Of a DNA stretch of 64,000 nt, positions 1 to 8,092 are shown one piece after another. The stretch lies in the NCBI GenBank assembly GCA_965200535.1, contig CBDAUF010000002.1, positions 558,001 to 622,000 of the forward strand, written 5' to 3'. Numbering within the stretch: the first letter of the stretch is position 1; each line of letters starts with the position of its first letter. Origin of the DNA: MPNO01 sp965200535 (GTDB lineage: Bacteria > Pseudomonadota > Alphaproteobacteria > MPNO01). Under the pieces are notes generated by a model. It saw only the letters and a list, made by a program, of their open reading frames with translations, was not told the DNA's origin and ran no database searches. The translations under genes and the position numbers were made by a program.

Positions 1-689
1 TCTGGCAGATCATCGGCTACTACCAACTCGCCGGCCTGTCGTGGCCGCCGCTGACGTCGGTGCTCCGCTACCTGCTGGATCCGGACCGACAGGGGCTGTT
101 CATGCGGGCGATCGAAGCGACGCTGCGATCGAGCCTGGCGGGCTATACGCTGGGCGCTCTCGCAGGGATGGCGCTGGCGAGCGCGGCATACACGCTGCCG
201 GTTCTGCAGCGTGGTTCGGACCGCTTCGCCGCGGTCGTCAACTCGATACCCTCCATCGCGCTGGGACCGATCTTTCTGATCCTGATCAGCCGCGAAGCCA
301 CTCCCGCCGGGGTGGCGTCGATCCACGTCTTCTTCATCGTCTACGTTTCCATGAACTCCGGTCTGGCCAGCGCATCGCGGGCCCATGAGGACCTGTTCTC
401 CGCCCTGGGAGCCAGCCGGCTGAAGCGCTTCCTGCGCCTCAGCCTGCCGTCGGCGGTCCCGGCCATCGCCAGCGGGCTGCGCCTCTCCTGGCCGGCGGCG
501 CTGATCGGCGCAATCATCGGCGAATGGTTCGGCGCGCCGCGCGGTATCGGCATTCTCATCATCAATGCCATGCAGAACTTCCAGATCGACCTGCTGTGGT
601 CGGCGGTGCTGCTCGCCGCCTTGGTGTCGCTCTTCTTCTTCGGCCTGCTGACGCTGCTCGAGCGGGCGGCCTACCGGCGTTTCCGGTAG
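1..689 (+). CDS. ABC transporter permease, SsuC/TauC type (5' end outside window)
   Basis: Inner-membrane permease of an ABC importer of the nitrate/sulfonate/taurine class. The frame is open from base 3 to the stop at 689 and the N-terminus lies upstream of the window, so about 228 C-terminal residues are visible. The binding-protein-dependent permease (EAA) loop is clear: EDLFSALGAS, then about ten residues on LPSAVPAIASGLRLSW and a following GEWFGAP stretch. Several hydrophobic helices surround it. A second permease of the same family starts 9 bases downstream, so the transporter is probably a heterodimer; its ATPase and any dedicated binding protein must lie upstream. The substrate cannot be told from a permease. 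Confidence 0.85.
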   Translation, partial: WQIIGYYQLAGLSWPPLTSVLRYLLDPDRQGLFMRAIEATLRSSLAGYTLGALAGMALASAAYTLPVLQRGSDRFAAVVNSIPSIALGPIFLILISREATPAGVASIHVFFIVYVSMNSGLASASRAHEDLFSALGASRLKRFLRLSLPSAVPAIASGLRLSWPAALIGAIIGEWFGAPRGIGILIINAMQNFQIDLLWSAVLLAALVSLFFFGLLTLLERAAYRRFR

Positions 690-698
690 CGGGCTGCC

Positions 699-1487
699 AT
701 GGGGGCCGCCATGACCGAACAGGCAGGGGGGCCGTGGCCGCGCGGCGTGGTTACCCGGTTTTTCGCACTCAACTGGGGGATCCTTCTGATCCTCGTCGCC
801 TGGGAAGGCTGGGTTGCCGCGAACGATTTCAATCCTATTGTCATGCCGTCCCCGCAGGGCGTGCTCGCCGACATGGTCTCGAACCCCGGCATCTATGCCG
901 AGAACATGGCGGCGACGCTGTTCGTCGCCGCGGTCGGGCTGCTGGGCGGCCTTGCGGTCGGCACCGGCCTCGCCGTCCTGACATGGTTCTCGCCCCTGCT
1001 CAGCGGTCTCGTGAGCCCGACGGCGGTGCTGTTCAGCTCTGTCCCCGTCGTTTCCCTGATTCCCGTCATCGCCCGGATTCTCGGCTACAACATGGCGACG
1101 GAAATCGCCATCGTTGCGATCATTACCTTCTTCCCGTCATTCGTTTTCACGACGGCGGGACTCCGCGACCTGCCGCACGGCAGCCAGGATCTGTTCTCGG
1201 TCCTCGGTGCATCGCGGCGGGCGACGCTGAGGCGGCTTGCGTTGCCGGCGGCGGTGCCCAACATGGCCATCGCGCTCCGGCTCGCCGCCGCCCACGCGAT
1301 CCTCGCCGCGATGATCGCCGAGTTCCTGATGGGGACCACGGGTCTCGGTTACCTGTTCGCGGTCACCAAGCAGGAGTTTCTGACCGAACGCGCCTTCGGG
1401 ACCAGCGTCATCGCCACCGTAGTCTCGGTCGCCGCATTCTTGGCGACATCGTTTCTGGAGCGCCGGGTTCGTGCCCGGTTTACCTGA
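699..1487 (+). CDS. ABC transporter permease, SsuC/TauC type
   Basis: A 262-residue inner-membrane permease, partner of the preceding gene. It has a hydrophobic first helix near residues 25-45, and the EAA loop reads QDLFSVLGASRRATLRRL followed by LPAAVPNMAIALRL. Two nearby starts are possible, ATG 699 and ATG 711; the second gives a more usual short cytoplasmic N-terminus. The 9-base gap to the upstream permease implies one mRNA. The gene is followed by 170 bases before a TctC-type binding protein, which belongs to a different transporter family, so I do not assume that protein serves this permease. Confidence 0.87.
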   Translation: MGAAMTEQAGGPWPRGVVTRFFALNWGILLILVAWEGWVAANDFNPIVMPSPQGVLADMVSNPGIYAENMAATLFVAAVGLLGGLAVGTGLAVLTWFSPLLSGLVSPTAVLFSSVPVVSLIPVIARILGYNMATEIAIVAIITFFPSFVFTTAGLRDLPHGSQDLFSVLGASRRATLRRLALPAAVPNMAIALRLAAAHAILAAMIAEFLMGTTGLGYLFAVTKQEFLTERAFGTSVIATVVSVAAFLATSFLERRVRARFT

Positions 1488-1657
1488 CCGGCCGCCCCCG
1501 CGGCGGGCCCGGCAGGCCTTCGCTCCGCGGGACGGGGGACCGGTCGGCGGTGCGCACAACCGCCGGCGCCGGTGACAGCAGCCGGTTTGGTCGGCAGCCG
1601 CGGCTTCGGATATGCTCGAATCGCAGGAGTTGGCAGCGGCACGGGAGGAGGTTTGCC

Positions 1658-2638
1658 ATGGGACGGAACAGTGGACGGGCGGTGCGGCTTTCGACGGTCG
1701 GCCTGGCCGCGCTGCTGGGTGCGACCGCTTTCGCCGGACAGGCGCTGGCGGCGGCATATCCCGAGAAACCGGTCACCATGCTCGTCGGATTCCGCGCCGG
1801 AGGAGGGGTCGATACGGTAGGGCGGTTGATCGCCAAGCACATGGAGACGACGCTCGGCCAGCCGGTGGTGCCGACGGCCAAGGCCGGCGCCGGCGGCGGG
1901 GTTCTTGCAGCGGCGCTCTCCAAGGCGGCGCCGGACGGCTACACGATCGGTATCGCGGTCACCAGCACCTGGTCGTTCAACCCGGTCTTCGCCCGAAAGA
2001 AGCGCTATGACGTCGGCGACGCCACCCTGCTCGCGTCGATCGCGCGGGCGCAGTGCGCGGTTTTCGTGTCCTCCAAATCGTCGTTCAAGTCTCTCAAGGA
2101 CGCCTTGGCGGCTGCGAAGGGCGGACACGCGCTCTCCGCGTCGTCCCCGGCGCCGCCGGCGACATTCCTGATGCGTCATCTGGCGGCGCAGAACGGCGTG
2201 AAGCTGCGCGTCGTCAATGTCAAGGGCACGCCCGCGGTCATCCAGCAGGTCCTGGGCGACCATGTCGATCTCGGCTGGAGCGGCGGCCATCACATTCCCT
2301 ACCTGCGGACGGGCGAGGTGCGGGTGATCGCGGCGACCGACGACCGGCGCCTCAACGCGCCCTCGCAGGATGTCCCGACCCTCAAGGAGATGGGCTACAA
2401 GATTTCCTTCTGCGGCGCCTACATCATGGCGGCCCCGAAGGGTCTGCCGGCGGACGTCAAGAAGACGCTCGACGGGGCGCTCAAGGCGGCAATCCTCTCC
2501 GGCCCGGTCCAGACCTTTATCGAACGCCGGAAGCTGGCGCCCAACTATCTGGGAACCGAAGATCTCACCCGGGAAGTCCGCGCCGAAGCCGCCGCATGGG
2601 CGAAGGTCAAGGCCGCCCTCGGCAAGAACAAGAAGTAG
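1658..2638 (+). CDS. tctC: Tripartite tricarboxylate transporter substrate-binding protein (Bug/TctC family)
   Basis: Periplasmic solute-binding protein of the TTT family, 326 residues. A Sec signal peptide ends near residues 32-33 (GQALAAAYPEKPV). The family's YPEKPV start of the mature protein, GGGVDTVGR, and PDGYTIGI near residue 90 are all present. The open frame extends far upstream, but ATG 1658 is chosen because it gives a complete signal peptide and is preceded by a strong Shine-Dalgarno (GGGAGGAG at 1643-1650). TctB and TctA follow at once, so this gene supplies substrate to that transporter. Bug proteins bind small carboxylates or related compounds; the actual ligand is unknown. Confidence 0.92.
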   Translation: MGRNSGRAVRLSTVGLAALLGATAFAGQALAAAYPEKPVTMLVGFRAGGGVDTVGRLIAKHMETTLGQPVVPTAKAGAGGGVLAAALSKAAPDGYTIGIAVTSTWSFNPVFARKKRYDVGDATLLASIARAQCAVFVSSKSSFKSLKDALAAAKGGHALSASSPAPPATFLMRHLAAQNGVKLRVVNVKGTPAVIQQVLGDHVDLGWSGGHHIPYLRTGEVRVIAATDDRRLNAPSQDVPTLKEMGYKISFCGAYIMAAPKGLPADVKKTLDGALKAAILSGPVQTFIERRKLAPNYLGTEDLTREVRAEAAAWAKVKAALGKNKK

Positions 2639-2672
2639 CGGCCGGCGTCGACCGCCTGCGGACGCGCCTTCG

Positions 2673-3113
2673 ATGCGCGCCGCCGACAGTGTTGCGGCCG
2701 GGTTGCTCGTCGCACTCGGTCTGGCCACCTTGTTCGTCTTCATTCCGGGCACCATCGACGATCCGGGGATGGACGACCTGTCGCCGGCCTTCGTGCCGCA
2801 GGCGGCCGCCATATTGTTGACCGGGCTGGCCGCGATGCTGGCGGTGCAGAGCCTGCTCCGCCCTGCGGTGGACGGTGAACCGGCTTTCGGCCGCGGCCAT
2901 GCCGGGTTCGTCCTCTTGGCGGCCGTCTGGCTCGCGTCGGCCTTTCTCGCTATTGCGCTCGCCGGATATCTTGCCGGCGGCGCGGTTGCGGTTGCCGGCG
3001 CGATGCTGCTGATGCGGATACGCCGGCCCCTGCCGATCGGTGCGCTCGCCTGCGGCGCGCCGTTCGTCCTCTGGGCGGTGTTCTGGCAGATCCTTACCGT
3101 TCCGCTTCCCTGA
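2673..3113 (+). CDS. tctB: Tripartite tricarboxylate transporter small membrane subunit TctB
   Basis: Small integral membrane subunit of a TTT carrier, 146 residues. It has four predicted hydrophobic segments (around residues 8-25, 45-62, 80-105 and 118-140) and the short loop PAFVPQAAA typical of TctB. ATG 2673 is chosen as start because the sequence becomes membrane-like exactly there; the frame upstream is arginine- and proline-rich and overlaps tctC. It lies between tctC and tctA, the usual order. Sequence conservation in this family is low, so the call rests on length, topology and position. Confidence 0.85.
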   Translation: MRAADSVAAGLLVALGLATLFVFIPGTIDDPGMDDLSPAFVPQAAAILLTGLAAMLAVQSLLRPAVDGEPAFGRGHAGFVLLAAVWLASAFLAIALAGYLAGGAVAVAGAMLLMRIRRPLPIGALACGAPFVLWAVFWQILTVPLP

Positions 3114-3117
3114 GCCG

Positions 3118-4614
3118 ATGGAAGCCGTCCTTCAGGGCCTTGCCCAAGCCCTGACTCCGGCGACGCTCGGCTTCGTCTTGTTCGGCGTCGTGCTCGGCAT
3201 CGTCGTCGGGGCGATACCCGGGCTGAGCAGCCCCATGGCAATCGCCATCGCGGTTCCGCTCACCTTCTACATGAGCCCCTTGGCGGCGATCGCCTTCCTG
3301 CTCGGCGTCAACAAGGGCGGAGAGTTCGGCGGCTCCATTTCAGCCATCCTGCTCAACACCCCGGGAACGCCGGAAGCGGCCGCAACCGCTCTCGACGGGC
3401 ATCCGCTGGCACGCCAGGGCAAGGCCGGAAAGGCCTTGAAAACGGCGCTCTACTCCTCGGTCGCCGGCGATACCTTCAGCGACATCGTGCTGATCCTGGT
3501 CGCCGCGCCGCTTGCCGTCATCGCCCTGAGGATGGGGCCGCCCGAGTTGCTCGGCGTTCTGGTCTTCGCCTTCACCTTCGTCACGGCCCTCCTCGGCAAC
3601 TCCGCGGTCAAGGGGCTGATCGCGGCAACCCTCGGCGTCCTGCTCAGCCTGGTCGGGATCGATCCCGAAGCCGCCCTCCCGCGCCTCACCTTCGACGTGC
3701 TGGAACTGGAAGACGGGCTGTCCTTCGCCGGGGTCGCGATCGGGTTGCTCGCCTTTTCCGAGGTCGTGCTGCAGATGGAGCGGTCGTTCATGGGAAAGGA
3801 TGCCGGCGAAAGGCGCGCGACCGGTTTCTCGAACTCGCCGGAGGACAACGCTTTCACGCTGCGGGATTTTCGGCAGGTGCGCGGCGCCGTCGCCCGTTCT
3901 GCGGTGATCGGCACCGTGGTCGGCGCGATACCGGGGCTGGGAACCAGCCTCGCAGGCTTTCTCGGATACGGTGCGGCGATGAAGGCGTCGAAACATCCGG
4001 AAGAGTTCGGCACGGGGCGGCTGGAAGGGGTTGCCGCGACGGAAGCCGCCAACAGCGCCGTCGTCGGTTCCAACCTCATCCCGCTGCTAACCCTGGGAAT
4101 TCCGGGCAACGTCGCCGCGGCCCTGCTCGCCGGCGCCTTCCTGATCCACGGCATCACGCCCGGCCCGATGATCTTCCGCGACCATGGCGTGCTGGTGTAC
4201 GGCATGTTCGGGTGCCTGATCGCCGCGAACCTGATGAACCTGCTGGTCGGCAGCGTCGGCCTGCGCCTGTTTTCGCTCGCCGTCCGCACCCCGCGCTTCG
4301 TCGTGATGCCGTCCGTGGCCCTGTTGTGCATCACGGGATCCTTCGTCGCCGGCGGCGGGCTGTTCGCGGTGGCGACGATGATGGCGTTCGGGATAATCGG
4401 CTACCTGATGCGCAAGCTGGACTTCCCGATTGTCGCCTTCATTCTCGGCTTTATCCTCGGGCCGATGGTGGAACGTTCCCTGCGCCACACCGTGATCCTG
4501 CTGGACGGGCCCTCGGCCGTCCTCGGCCACCCGTTCATGATCGCCATGCTGGCGCTGAGCGTCGCGGCGATCTTCTGGTTCCGCCGCCGTCCCCGCCGGA
4601 GCCCCGTCCGATGA
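3118..4614 (+). CDS. tctA: Tripartite tricarboxylate transporter large membrane subunit TctA
   Basis: Main permease of the TTT carrier, 498 residues with about 11-12 hydrophobic segments; uptake is ion-driven in this family. The N-terminal signature GAIPGLSSPMAIAIAVPLTF lies near residues 32-51 and is echoed in the second half by GAIPGLGTSLAGFLGYG, the inverted-repeat architecture expected for TctA. NKGGEFGGSI and LLNTPGTPEAAAT are also family motifs. The start ATG 3118 is four bases after the tctB stop. The stop overlaps the next start as ATGA, tying the following metallophosphoesterase to this operon. Confidence 0.95.
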   Translation: MEAVLQGLAQALTPATLGFVLFGVVLGIVVGAIPGLSSPMAIAIAVPLTFYMSPLAAIAFLLGVNKGGEFGGSISAILLNTPGTPEAAATALDGHPLARQGKAGKALKTALYSSVAGDTFSDIVLILVAAPLAVIALRMGPPELLGVLVFAFTFVTALLGNSAVKGLIAATLGVLLSLVGIDPEAALPRLTFDVLELEDGLSFAGVAIGLLAFSEVVLQMERSFMGKDAGERRATGFSNSPEDNAFTLRDFRQVRGAVARSAVIGTVVGAIPGLGTSLAGFLGYGAAMKASKHPEEFGTGRLEGVAATEAANSAVVGSNLIPLLTLGIPGNVAAALLAGAFLIHGITPGPMIFRDHGVLVYGMFGCLIAANLMNLLVGSVGLRLFSLAVRTPRFVVMPSVALLCITGSFVAGGGLFAVATMMAFGIIGYLMRKLDFPIVAFILGFILGPMVERSLRHTVILLDGPSAVLGHPFMIAMLALSVAAIFWFRRRPRRSPVR

Positions 4615-5702
4615 CCGCCGGCGGCCGCCGTTTCCATCTGTGGGCCAACGGCTGCGCGCACGTGATCCACGACAAATCGAAAGGGCGCGAAAGCCTGGCC
4701 GATGCCCTGCGCCAGTCGGAGCGGGGCGACGCCGGCGGCGCACCGCCGTTCGACTGGGACATCTGCATCAATATCGGCGACTACAGCGCGGCCTTCGGCC
4801 CGCCCAACGACGAGGAAGGTGCGGAGATCGTCCGGCAGTTCGGCGCCATGACAGATCACCGGCGCGAACAGGTCTACAGCATCTGCGGCAATCACGACCG
4901 GAACCCCCTGGGCGAGCCCGAAGGACACTGGTTCCGCAAGTGGATCGATCCGATGGGCGAGAACACGCCGACATCGGGCGTCGACCGCAGCGCCTATCCG
5001 TTCCCTGTCCACGGCACGTGGGAGCGCTACTGGTTCGACATCGGCAACATCCGTTTCCTGATGATGAGCGATGTCAACGAGCAGTCGCAGGAACTCGGCC
5101 GCGGCCCGCTCGGCGGCAATCCCGGCGGCGTCGTGAGCGGCGAAACCTTCGACTGGTGGGTCGACATGGTCGAGCGCAGCCGCGGCGACCGGATCGTGGC
5201 GACGGTCCACCACTATGTCCTCAAGGACACCACCGTCGCGAGCGGCGAATGGGAGGGAATGAAAAAAGGGCCGGACGGTGCGTGGCGCACCGACTATCAC
5301 GGCTACTACGCCAGGGGGACGCCGAACGGCGCCTCCTATCTGTACTGGGTCGGCGGCGCGCCGGACTCGGGGCGGTTCGAACGTTATCTGGAGGACCATC
5401 CCGGATCGGTGGATCTCTGGTTCGGCGGCCACACCCACACCGACCCGGACGATGAGCGGGGCGGCAAATCGCATGTCGAGACCCGCTACGGCGGCACGAC
5501 CTTCATCAACGCCGCGGCGCTTACCCGCTTTTTCGTCGAGGATCATGCGATGCCGCACAGCCGGGTGCTGACCTTCGCGCCGGGCAGCCGCGAGGTTCGC
5601 GTGCGCTGCTACATGCATACGGACGAACACCGGCCGGTCGGCTGGTACGACGCCAAGGAAAGGACGATTTCGCTCACCAGGCCCTTTTCGTGGACGCCGT
5701 GA
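4611..5702 (+). CDS. Calcineurin-like metallophosphoesterase
   Basis: A 363-residue soluble protein with the metallophosphoesterase motif series: NIGDYS near residue 53, GNHDRN near 94, VHHYV near 203 and GGHTHTD near 277. These supply the Asp, Asn and His ligands of a two-metal centre that hydrolyses phosphomonoesters or diesters. No signal peptide is apparent, so it is probably cytoplasmic. ATG 4611 overlaps the tctA stop (ATGA), implying translational coupling to the TTT transporter. That coupling suggests, but does not show, that it acts on the imported compound or a derivative. Substrate unknown. Confidence 0.85.
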   Translation: MTAGGRRFHLWANGCAHVIHDKSKGRESLADALRQSERGDAGGAPPFDWDICINIGDYSAAFGPPNDEEGAEIVRQFGAMTDHRREQVYSICGNHDRNPLGEPEGHWFRKWIDPMGENTPTSGVDRSAYPFPVHGTWERYWFDIGNIRFLMMSDVNEQSQELGRGPLGGNPGGVVSGETFDWWVDMVERSRGDRIVATVHHYVLKDTTVASGEWEGMKKGPDGAWRTDYHGYYARGTPNGASYLYWVGGAPDSGRFERYLEDHPGSVDLWFGGHTHTDPDDERGGKSHVETRYGGTTFINAAALTRFFVEDHAMPHSRVLTFAPGSREVRVRCYMHTDEHRPVGWYDAKERTISLTRPFSWTP

Positions 5703-5711
5703 CGGCGGCCG

Positions 5712-5731
5712 AGCGGGCGGGCGGTCCCGCT
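5712..5731. terminator. Possible hairpin between convergent genes
   Basis: Six-base arms AGCGGG and CCCGCT separated by 8 bases, lying in the 27-base gap between the metallophosphoesterase and the convergent tetR stop codon. There is no T-run, so an intrinsic terminator is only a possibility; it could also be chance pairing in GC-rich DNA. Confidence 0.25.
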
Positions 5732-6407
5732 AACCCGACATGTACCGCAGGACGGTGTCCTTCAGGGCGGCGCGCACCGCCCGGTCCCGCGTCGAAAACA
5801 CGTGGTAATCGTTGACCAGGTCGTTCTGCAGAACGCCGACGACGATCTGGAAACAGAAACTCAGCCGGTTTCTCGTGTCCTCTTCGCCGAAGAGGGGAAA
5901 GGCGTCGGAGAGCGAGGCGTGATAGTTGGCGATGATCCGTCTCGCCGAGGCGCGCATCGGCGCCCAGGGATCGTCCGGTTCGAGTATCCGTAACAGCGCT
6001 TCGCGCAGCACCCCGCGAAACCGTCCGGAAAAGATATCCTCCATCAGATCGACCAGTTCCTCAAGCGCCGGCCCGGGGCCGAGCGCCCGAAGTCTGTCTT
6101 CCGATACGCGTGCGTCGATCTGCCGGTTGCAATCGGCGATGGTCGCCGCGGTGAGCGCCCGGAAATACGCTTCCTTGTCGCGGAACCGGGTGTAGAAGCT
6201 GCCCACCGAACACTGGCAGGCTTCGGCGAGATCGGAAACGCGCAGATCCCTGAAGCGCATCGAGTTGAGCGTTTCGATGCCCGCCCGGATATAGGCGTCC
6301 CTTATGCGGATGCTCCGTTTCTGCCTGGCCTCGAAAACGCCCGGTACACCGTCGTCGAGCATCGGCGGCTCTGTCGGCGCGTCACCAATCGCGGAGCATT
6401 CGACCAT
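5730..6407 (-). CDS. TetR family transcriptional regulator
   Basis: A 225-residue one-component regulator. The DNA-binding domain occupies about residues 30-80: the helix-turn-helix reads DLRVSDLAEACQCSVGSFYT followed by RFRDKEAYF, the classical TetR pattern. The rest is a helical ligand-binding and dimerisation domain of unknown specificity. It is divergent from the TRAP transporter operon at 6559, and an inverted repeat lies between the two genes, so it most likely represses that operon and itself until the transported substrate or a metabolite binds. The first ATG (6407) is taken as start; ATG 6362 is an alternative that would remove a low-complexity N-terminus. Confidence 0.9.
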   Translation of the reverse strand: MVECSAIGDAPTEPPMLDDGVPGVFEARQKRSIRIRDAYIRAGIETLNSMRFRDLRVSDLAEACQCSVGSFYTRFRDKEAYFRALTAATIADCNRQIDARVSEDRLRALGPGPALEELVDLMEDIFSGRFRGVLREALLRILEPDDPWAPMRASARRIIANYHASLSDAFPLFGEEDTRNRLSFCFQIVVGVLQNDLVNDYHVFSTRDRAVRAALKDTVLRYMSG

Positions 6408-6447
6408 CCTCGGAAACTAGCCCGTGGCATCCGGAGAGGTCAACAAT

Positions 6448-6465
6448 ATATGAATTCATATTCAT
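6448..6465. promoter_or_regulatory. Probable TetR operator
   Basis: Two overlapping dyads: a perfect 14-base palindrome ATATGAATTCATAT (6448-6461), and arms ATGAAT/ATTCAT separated by four bases (6450-6465). They sit in an AT-rich island inside otherwise GC-rich DNA, between the divergent tetR and TRAP genes, and end 7 bases before a TTGACA hexamer. The site is in the right place to block the -35 region of the TRAP operon. The match to this particular TetR is inferred from position only. Confidence 0.6.
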
Positions 6466-6471
6466 TTTTTC

Positions 6472-6500
6472 TTGACAGGGTTGTCCAGGCGTCCTAACGT
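6472..6500 (+). promoter_or_regulatory. Promoter of the TRAP transporter operon
   Basis: Perfect -35 hexamer TTGACA (6472-6477), a 17-base spacer and a weak -10 TAACGT (6495-6500). The start codon of dctP lies about 50 bases beyond the expected transcription start. The dyad at 6448-6465 abuts it upstream. Confidence 0.55.
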
Positions 6501-6558
6501 TCCGCGCGAGCCGGACGGAGGGCCGGGACCGGCCCGGTTCGAAGCGAAGGGGACAGCG

Positions 6559-7569
6559 ATGAAGAGATTCGGTTTGGCGGCAGCCGTGTTTGCGGGCGTC
6601 GCAATGCTGGGCGCGGCCCACGACGGGGCCGCCGCAACGAAACTGCGGGTCGCCAACTGGCTGCCGCCCGTGCATCACATGTCGGCGACCCTGCGGGCGT
6701 GGGCGGATGAGCTCGAGAAGGCATCCGGAGGCGAGCTCGAGGTGGAGGTCATGACCGCTCCGCTCGCCAAGCCGGACGGACAATACGATCTCGCGAAGAA
6801 GGGCATCGTGGATATCGCCTGGAGCGTCGCCGCCTACCATCCGAAGCGCTTCTGGAAGCTGATGGCGGTGGAAACGCCCTTTGCCGCCCCCACCGCAGAA
6901 GCGGCGGGCGTCGCCGCATGGCGCTGGTACAAGAAGCACGGCTTCATGGCGAAGGATACAAGCGACACCAAGCTTCTCGCCCTGTTCGCACATGCACCCC
7001 ACCTCTATCACAGCGCCAAACCGCTGACCAAGCTCGCCGATTTCAGGAACCTCAAGATCCGGACCGGCGGCAACGGCGTGAAGATCGCCAAGATCCTCGG
7101 CGCCGTGCCGGTCTTCATGCCGCCCGGCGCCACCAATGAGTCGCTGGCCAAGGGCACGCTGGATGCGACGCAATTTCCCTGGGAGTCGATCACCGGCTTC
7201 CGCCTCGCCGGCGTGACGAGCCATCACCTGAAGATCCCCGGCGGGACCTATGCCGGCATTTTCTTCCTGACCATGGGCCCGAAGACCTGGAGCAAGTTGT
7301 CCGCGAGCCAGAGGGAAGCCGTGGACAAGGTGAGCGGCGAATGGGGGTCGCGGTTTATCTCGAAGAAATGGGATGCCGCGGAACAGGCAGGAATCGACGC
7401 CGCCAAGGCGGATGGCAACACGATCACGGTCCTGAGCGACGCGGAAACCGCGAAAGTCAGGGAAATGGTCCAGCCGATCACCGATCAGTGGGTGGCAAAG
7501 GCGAACGAGGCGGGGCTCGACGGGCCGGCGCTGCTGGCCGACTACCGCGCCATCGTGTCGGGCCTCTGA
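6559..7569 (+). CDS. dctP: TRAP transporter substrate-binding protein DctP
   Basis: Periplasmic solute receptor of a TRAP (ATP-independent, ion-driven) transporter, 336 residues. A signal peptide is present (MKRFGLAAAVFAGVAMLGAA, cleavage near residue 25-29). The mature protein begins TKLRVANWLPPVHHMSA, a common DctP opening. The conserved domain-linking segment around residues 155-185 includes LKIRTGGNGVKI, with an arginine at the position that usually pairs with a substrate carboxylate. ATG 6559 is chosen because it gives the signal peptide and has GAAGGGGA upstream. It is first in an operon with dctQ, dctM and several enzymes. The substrate is probably an organic acid. Confidence 0.93.
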   Translation: MKRFGLAAAVFAGVAMLGAAHDGAAATKLRVANWLPPVHHMSATLRAWADELEKASGGELEVEVMTAPLAKPDGQYDLAKKGIVDIAWSVAAYHPKRFWKLMAVETPFAAPTAEAAGVAAWRWYKKHGFMAKDTSDTKLLALFAHAPHLYHSAKPLTKLADFRNLKIRTGGNGVKIAKILGAVPVFMPPGATNESLAKGTLDATQFPWESITGFRLAGVTSHHLKIPGGTYAGIFFLTMGPKTWSKLSASQREAVDKVSGEWGSRFISKKWDAAEQAGIDAAKADGNTITVLSDAETAKVREMVQPITDQWVAKANEAGLDGPALLADYRAIVSGL

Positions 7570-7586
7570 CGGACGGCTAGCCGGGT

Positions 7587-8087
7587 GTGATCCCCTTCCT
7601 GAACCGCGGAATCGGGCGGGCTGCCGCGGCGCTCGCCCGGTTCGCATCGCTGGTTCTCGCGGCCATCGTCGCCCTGACGTTCCTCGATGTCGTCGGGCGG
7701 ACGTTCTTCGGCCGCGCCCTCGTCGGCACCGTCGAGAGCGTCGAGTTGATGATGGGCATTCTGGTATTCTGCGGCCTCGCGATTACCGAGATCAACCGCC
7801 GGCATATCGTCGTCGAAACCTTCCAGAACCTGTTTCCCCGGCCCGCGCGCCGCCTGTCCGAGATCGTCAATTCCCTGCTCGCCGTCGTCGTGACCGGCTT
7901 TCTCGCCTGGCGGCTCCTGGTGAAGACCGGAGAGATCGTCGAGGAGCAGGAATATACCCAGATCTGGGAACTGCCGTTCTGGCCCACGGCCCTGATCATG
8001 TGCGTCGGCATCTGCCTGTTCCTGCTTGCGCTGGTCGCGAGGCTCATCGGGGATCTGTGCCAATGGCGGGAAGGCGCGGGGAACTGA
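7587..8087 (+). CDS. dctQ: TRAP transporter small permease DctQ
   Basis: Small membrane subunit of the TRAP carrier, 166 residues with four hydrophobic segments (about 15-35, 50-70, 90-110 and 130-155). Family features include TFLDVVGRTFFGR near residue 35 and the E(I/V)xxRRHIVVE-type loop (TEINRRHIVVE). The start is GTG 7587, 17 bases after dctP; no ATG occurs early in the frame. It precedes dctM by 5 bases. Confidence 0.9.
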   Translation: MIPFLNRGIGRAAAALARFASLVLAAIVALTFLDVVGRTFFGRALVGTVESVELMMGILVFCGLAITEINRRHIVVETFQNLFPRPARRLSEIVNSLLAVVVTGFLAWRLLVKTGEIVEEQEYTQIWELPFWPTALIMCVGICLFLLALVARLIGDLCQWREGAGN

Positions 8088-8092
8088 CCGTC

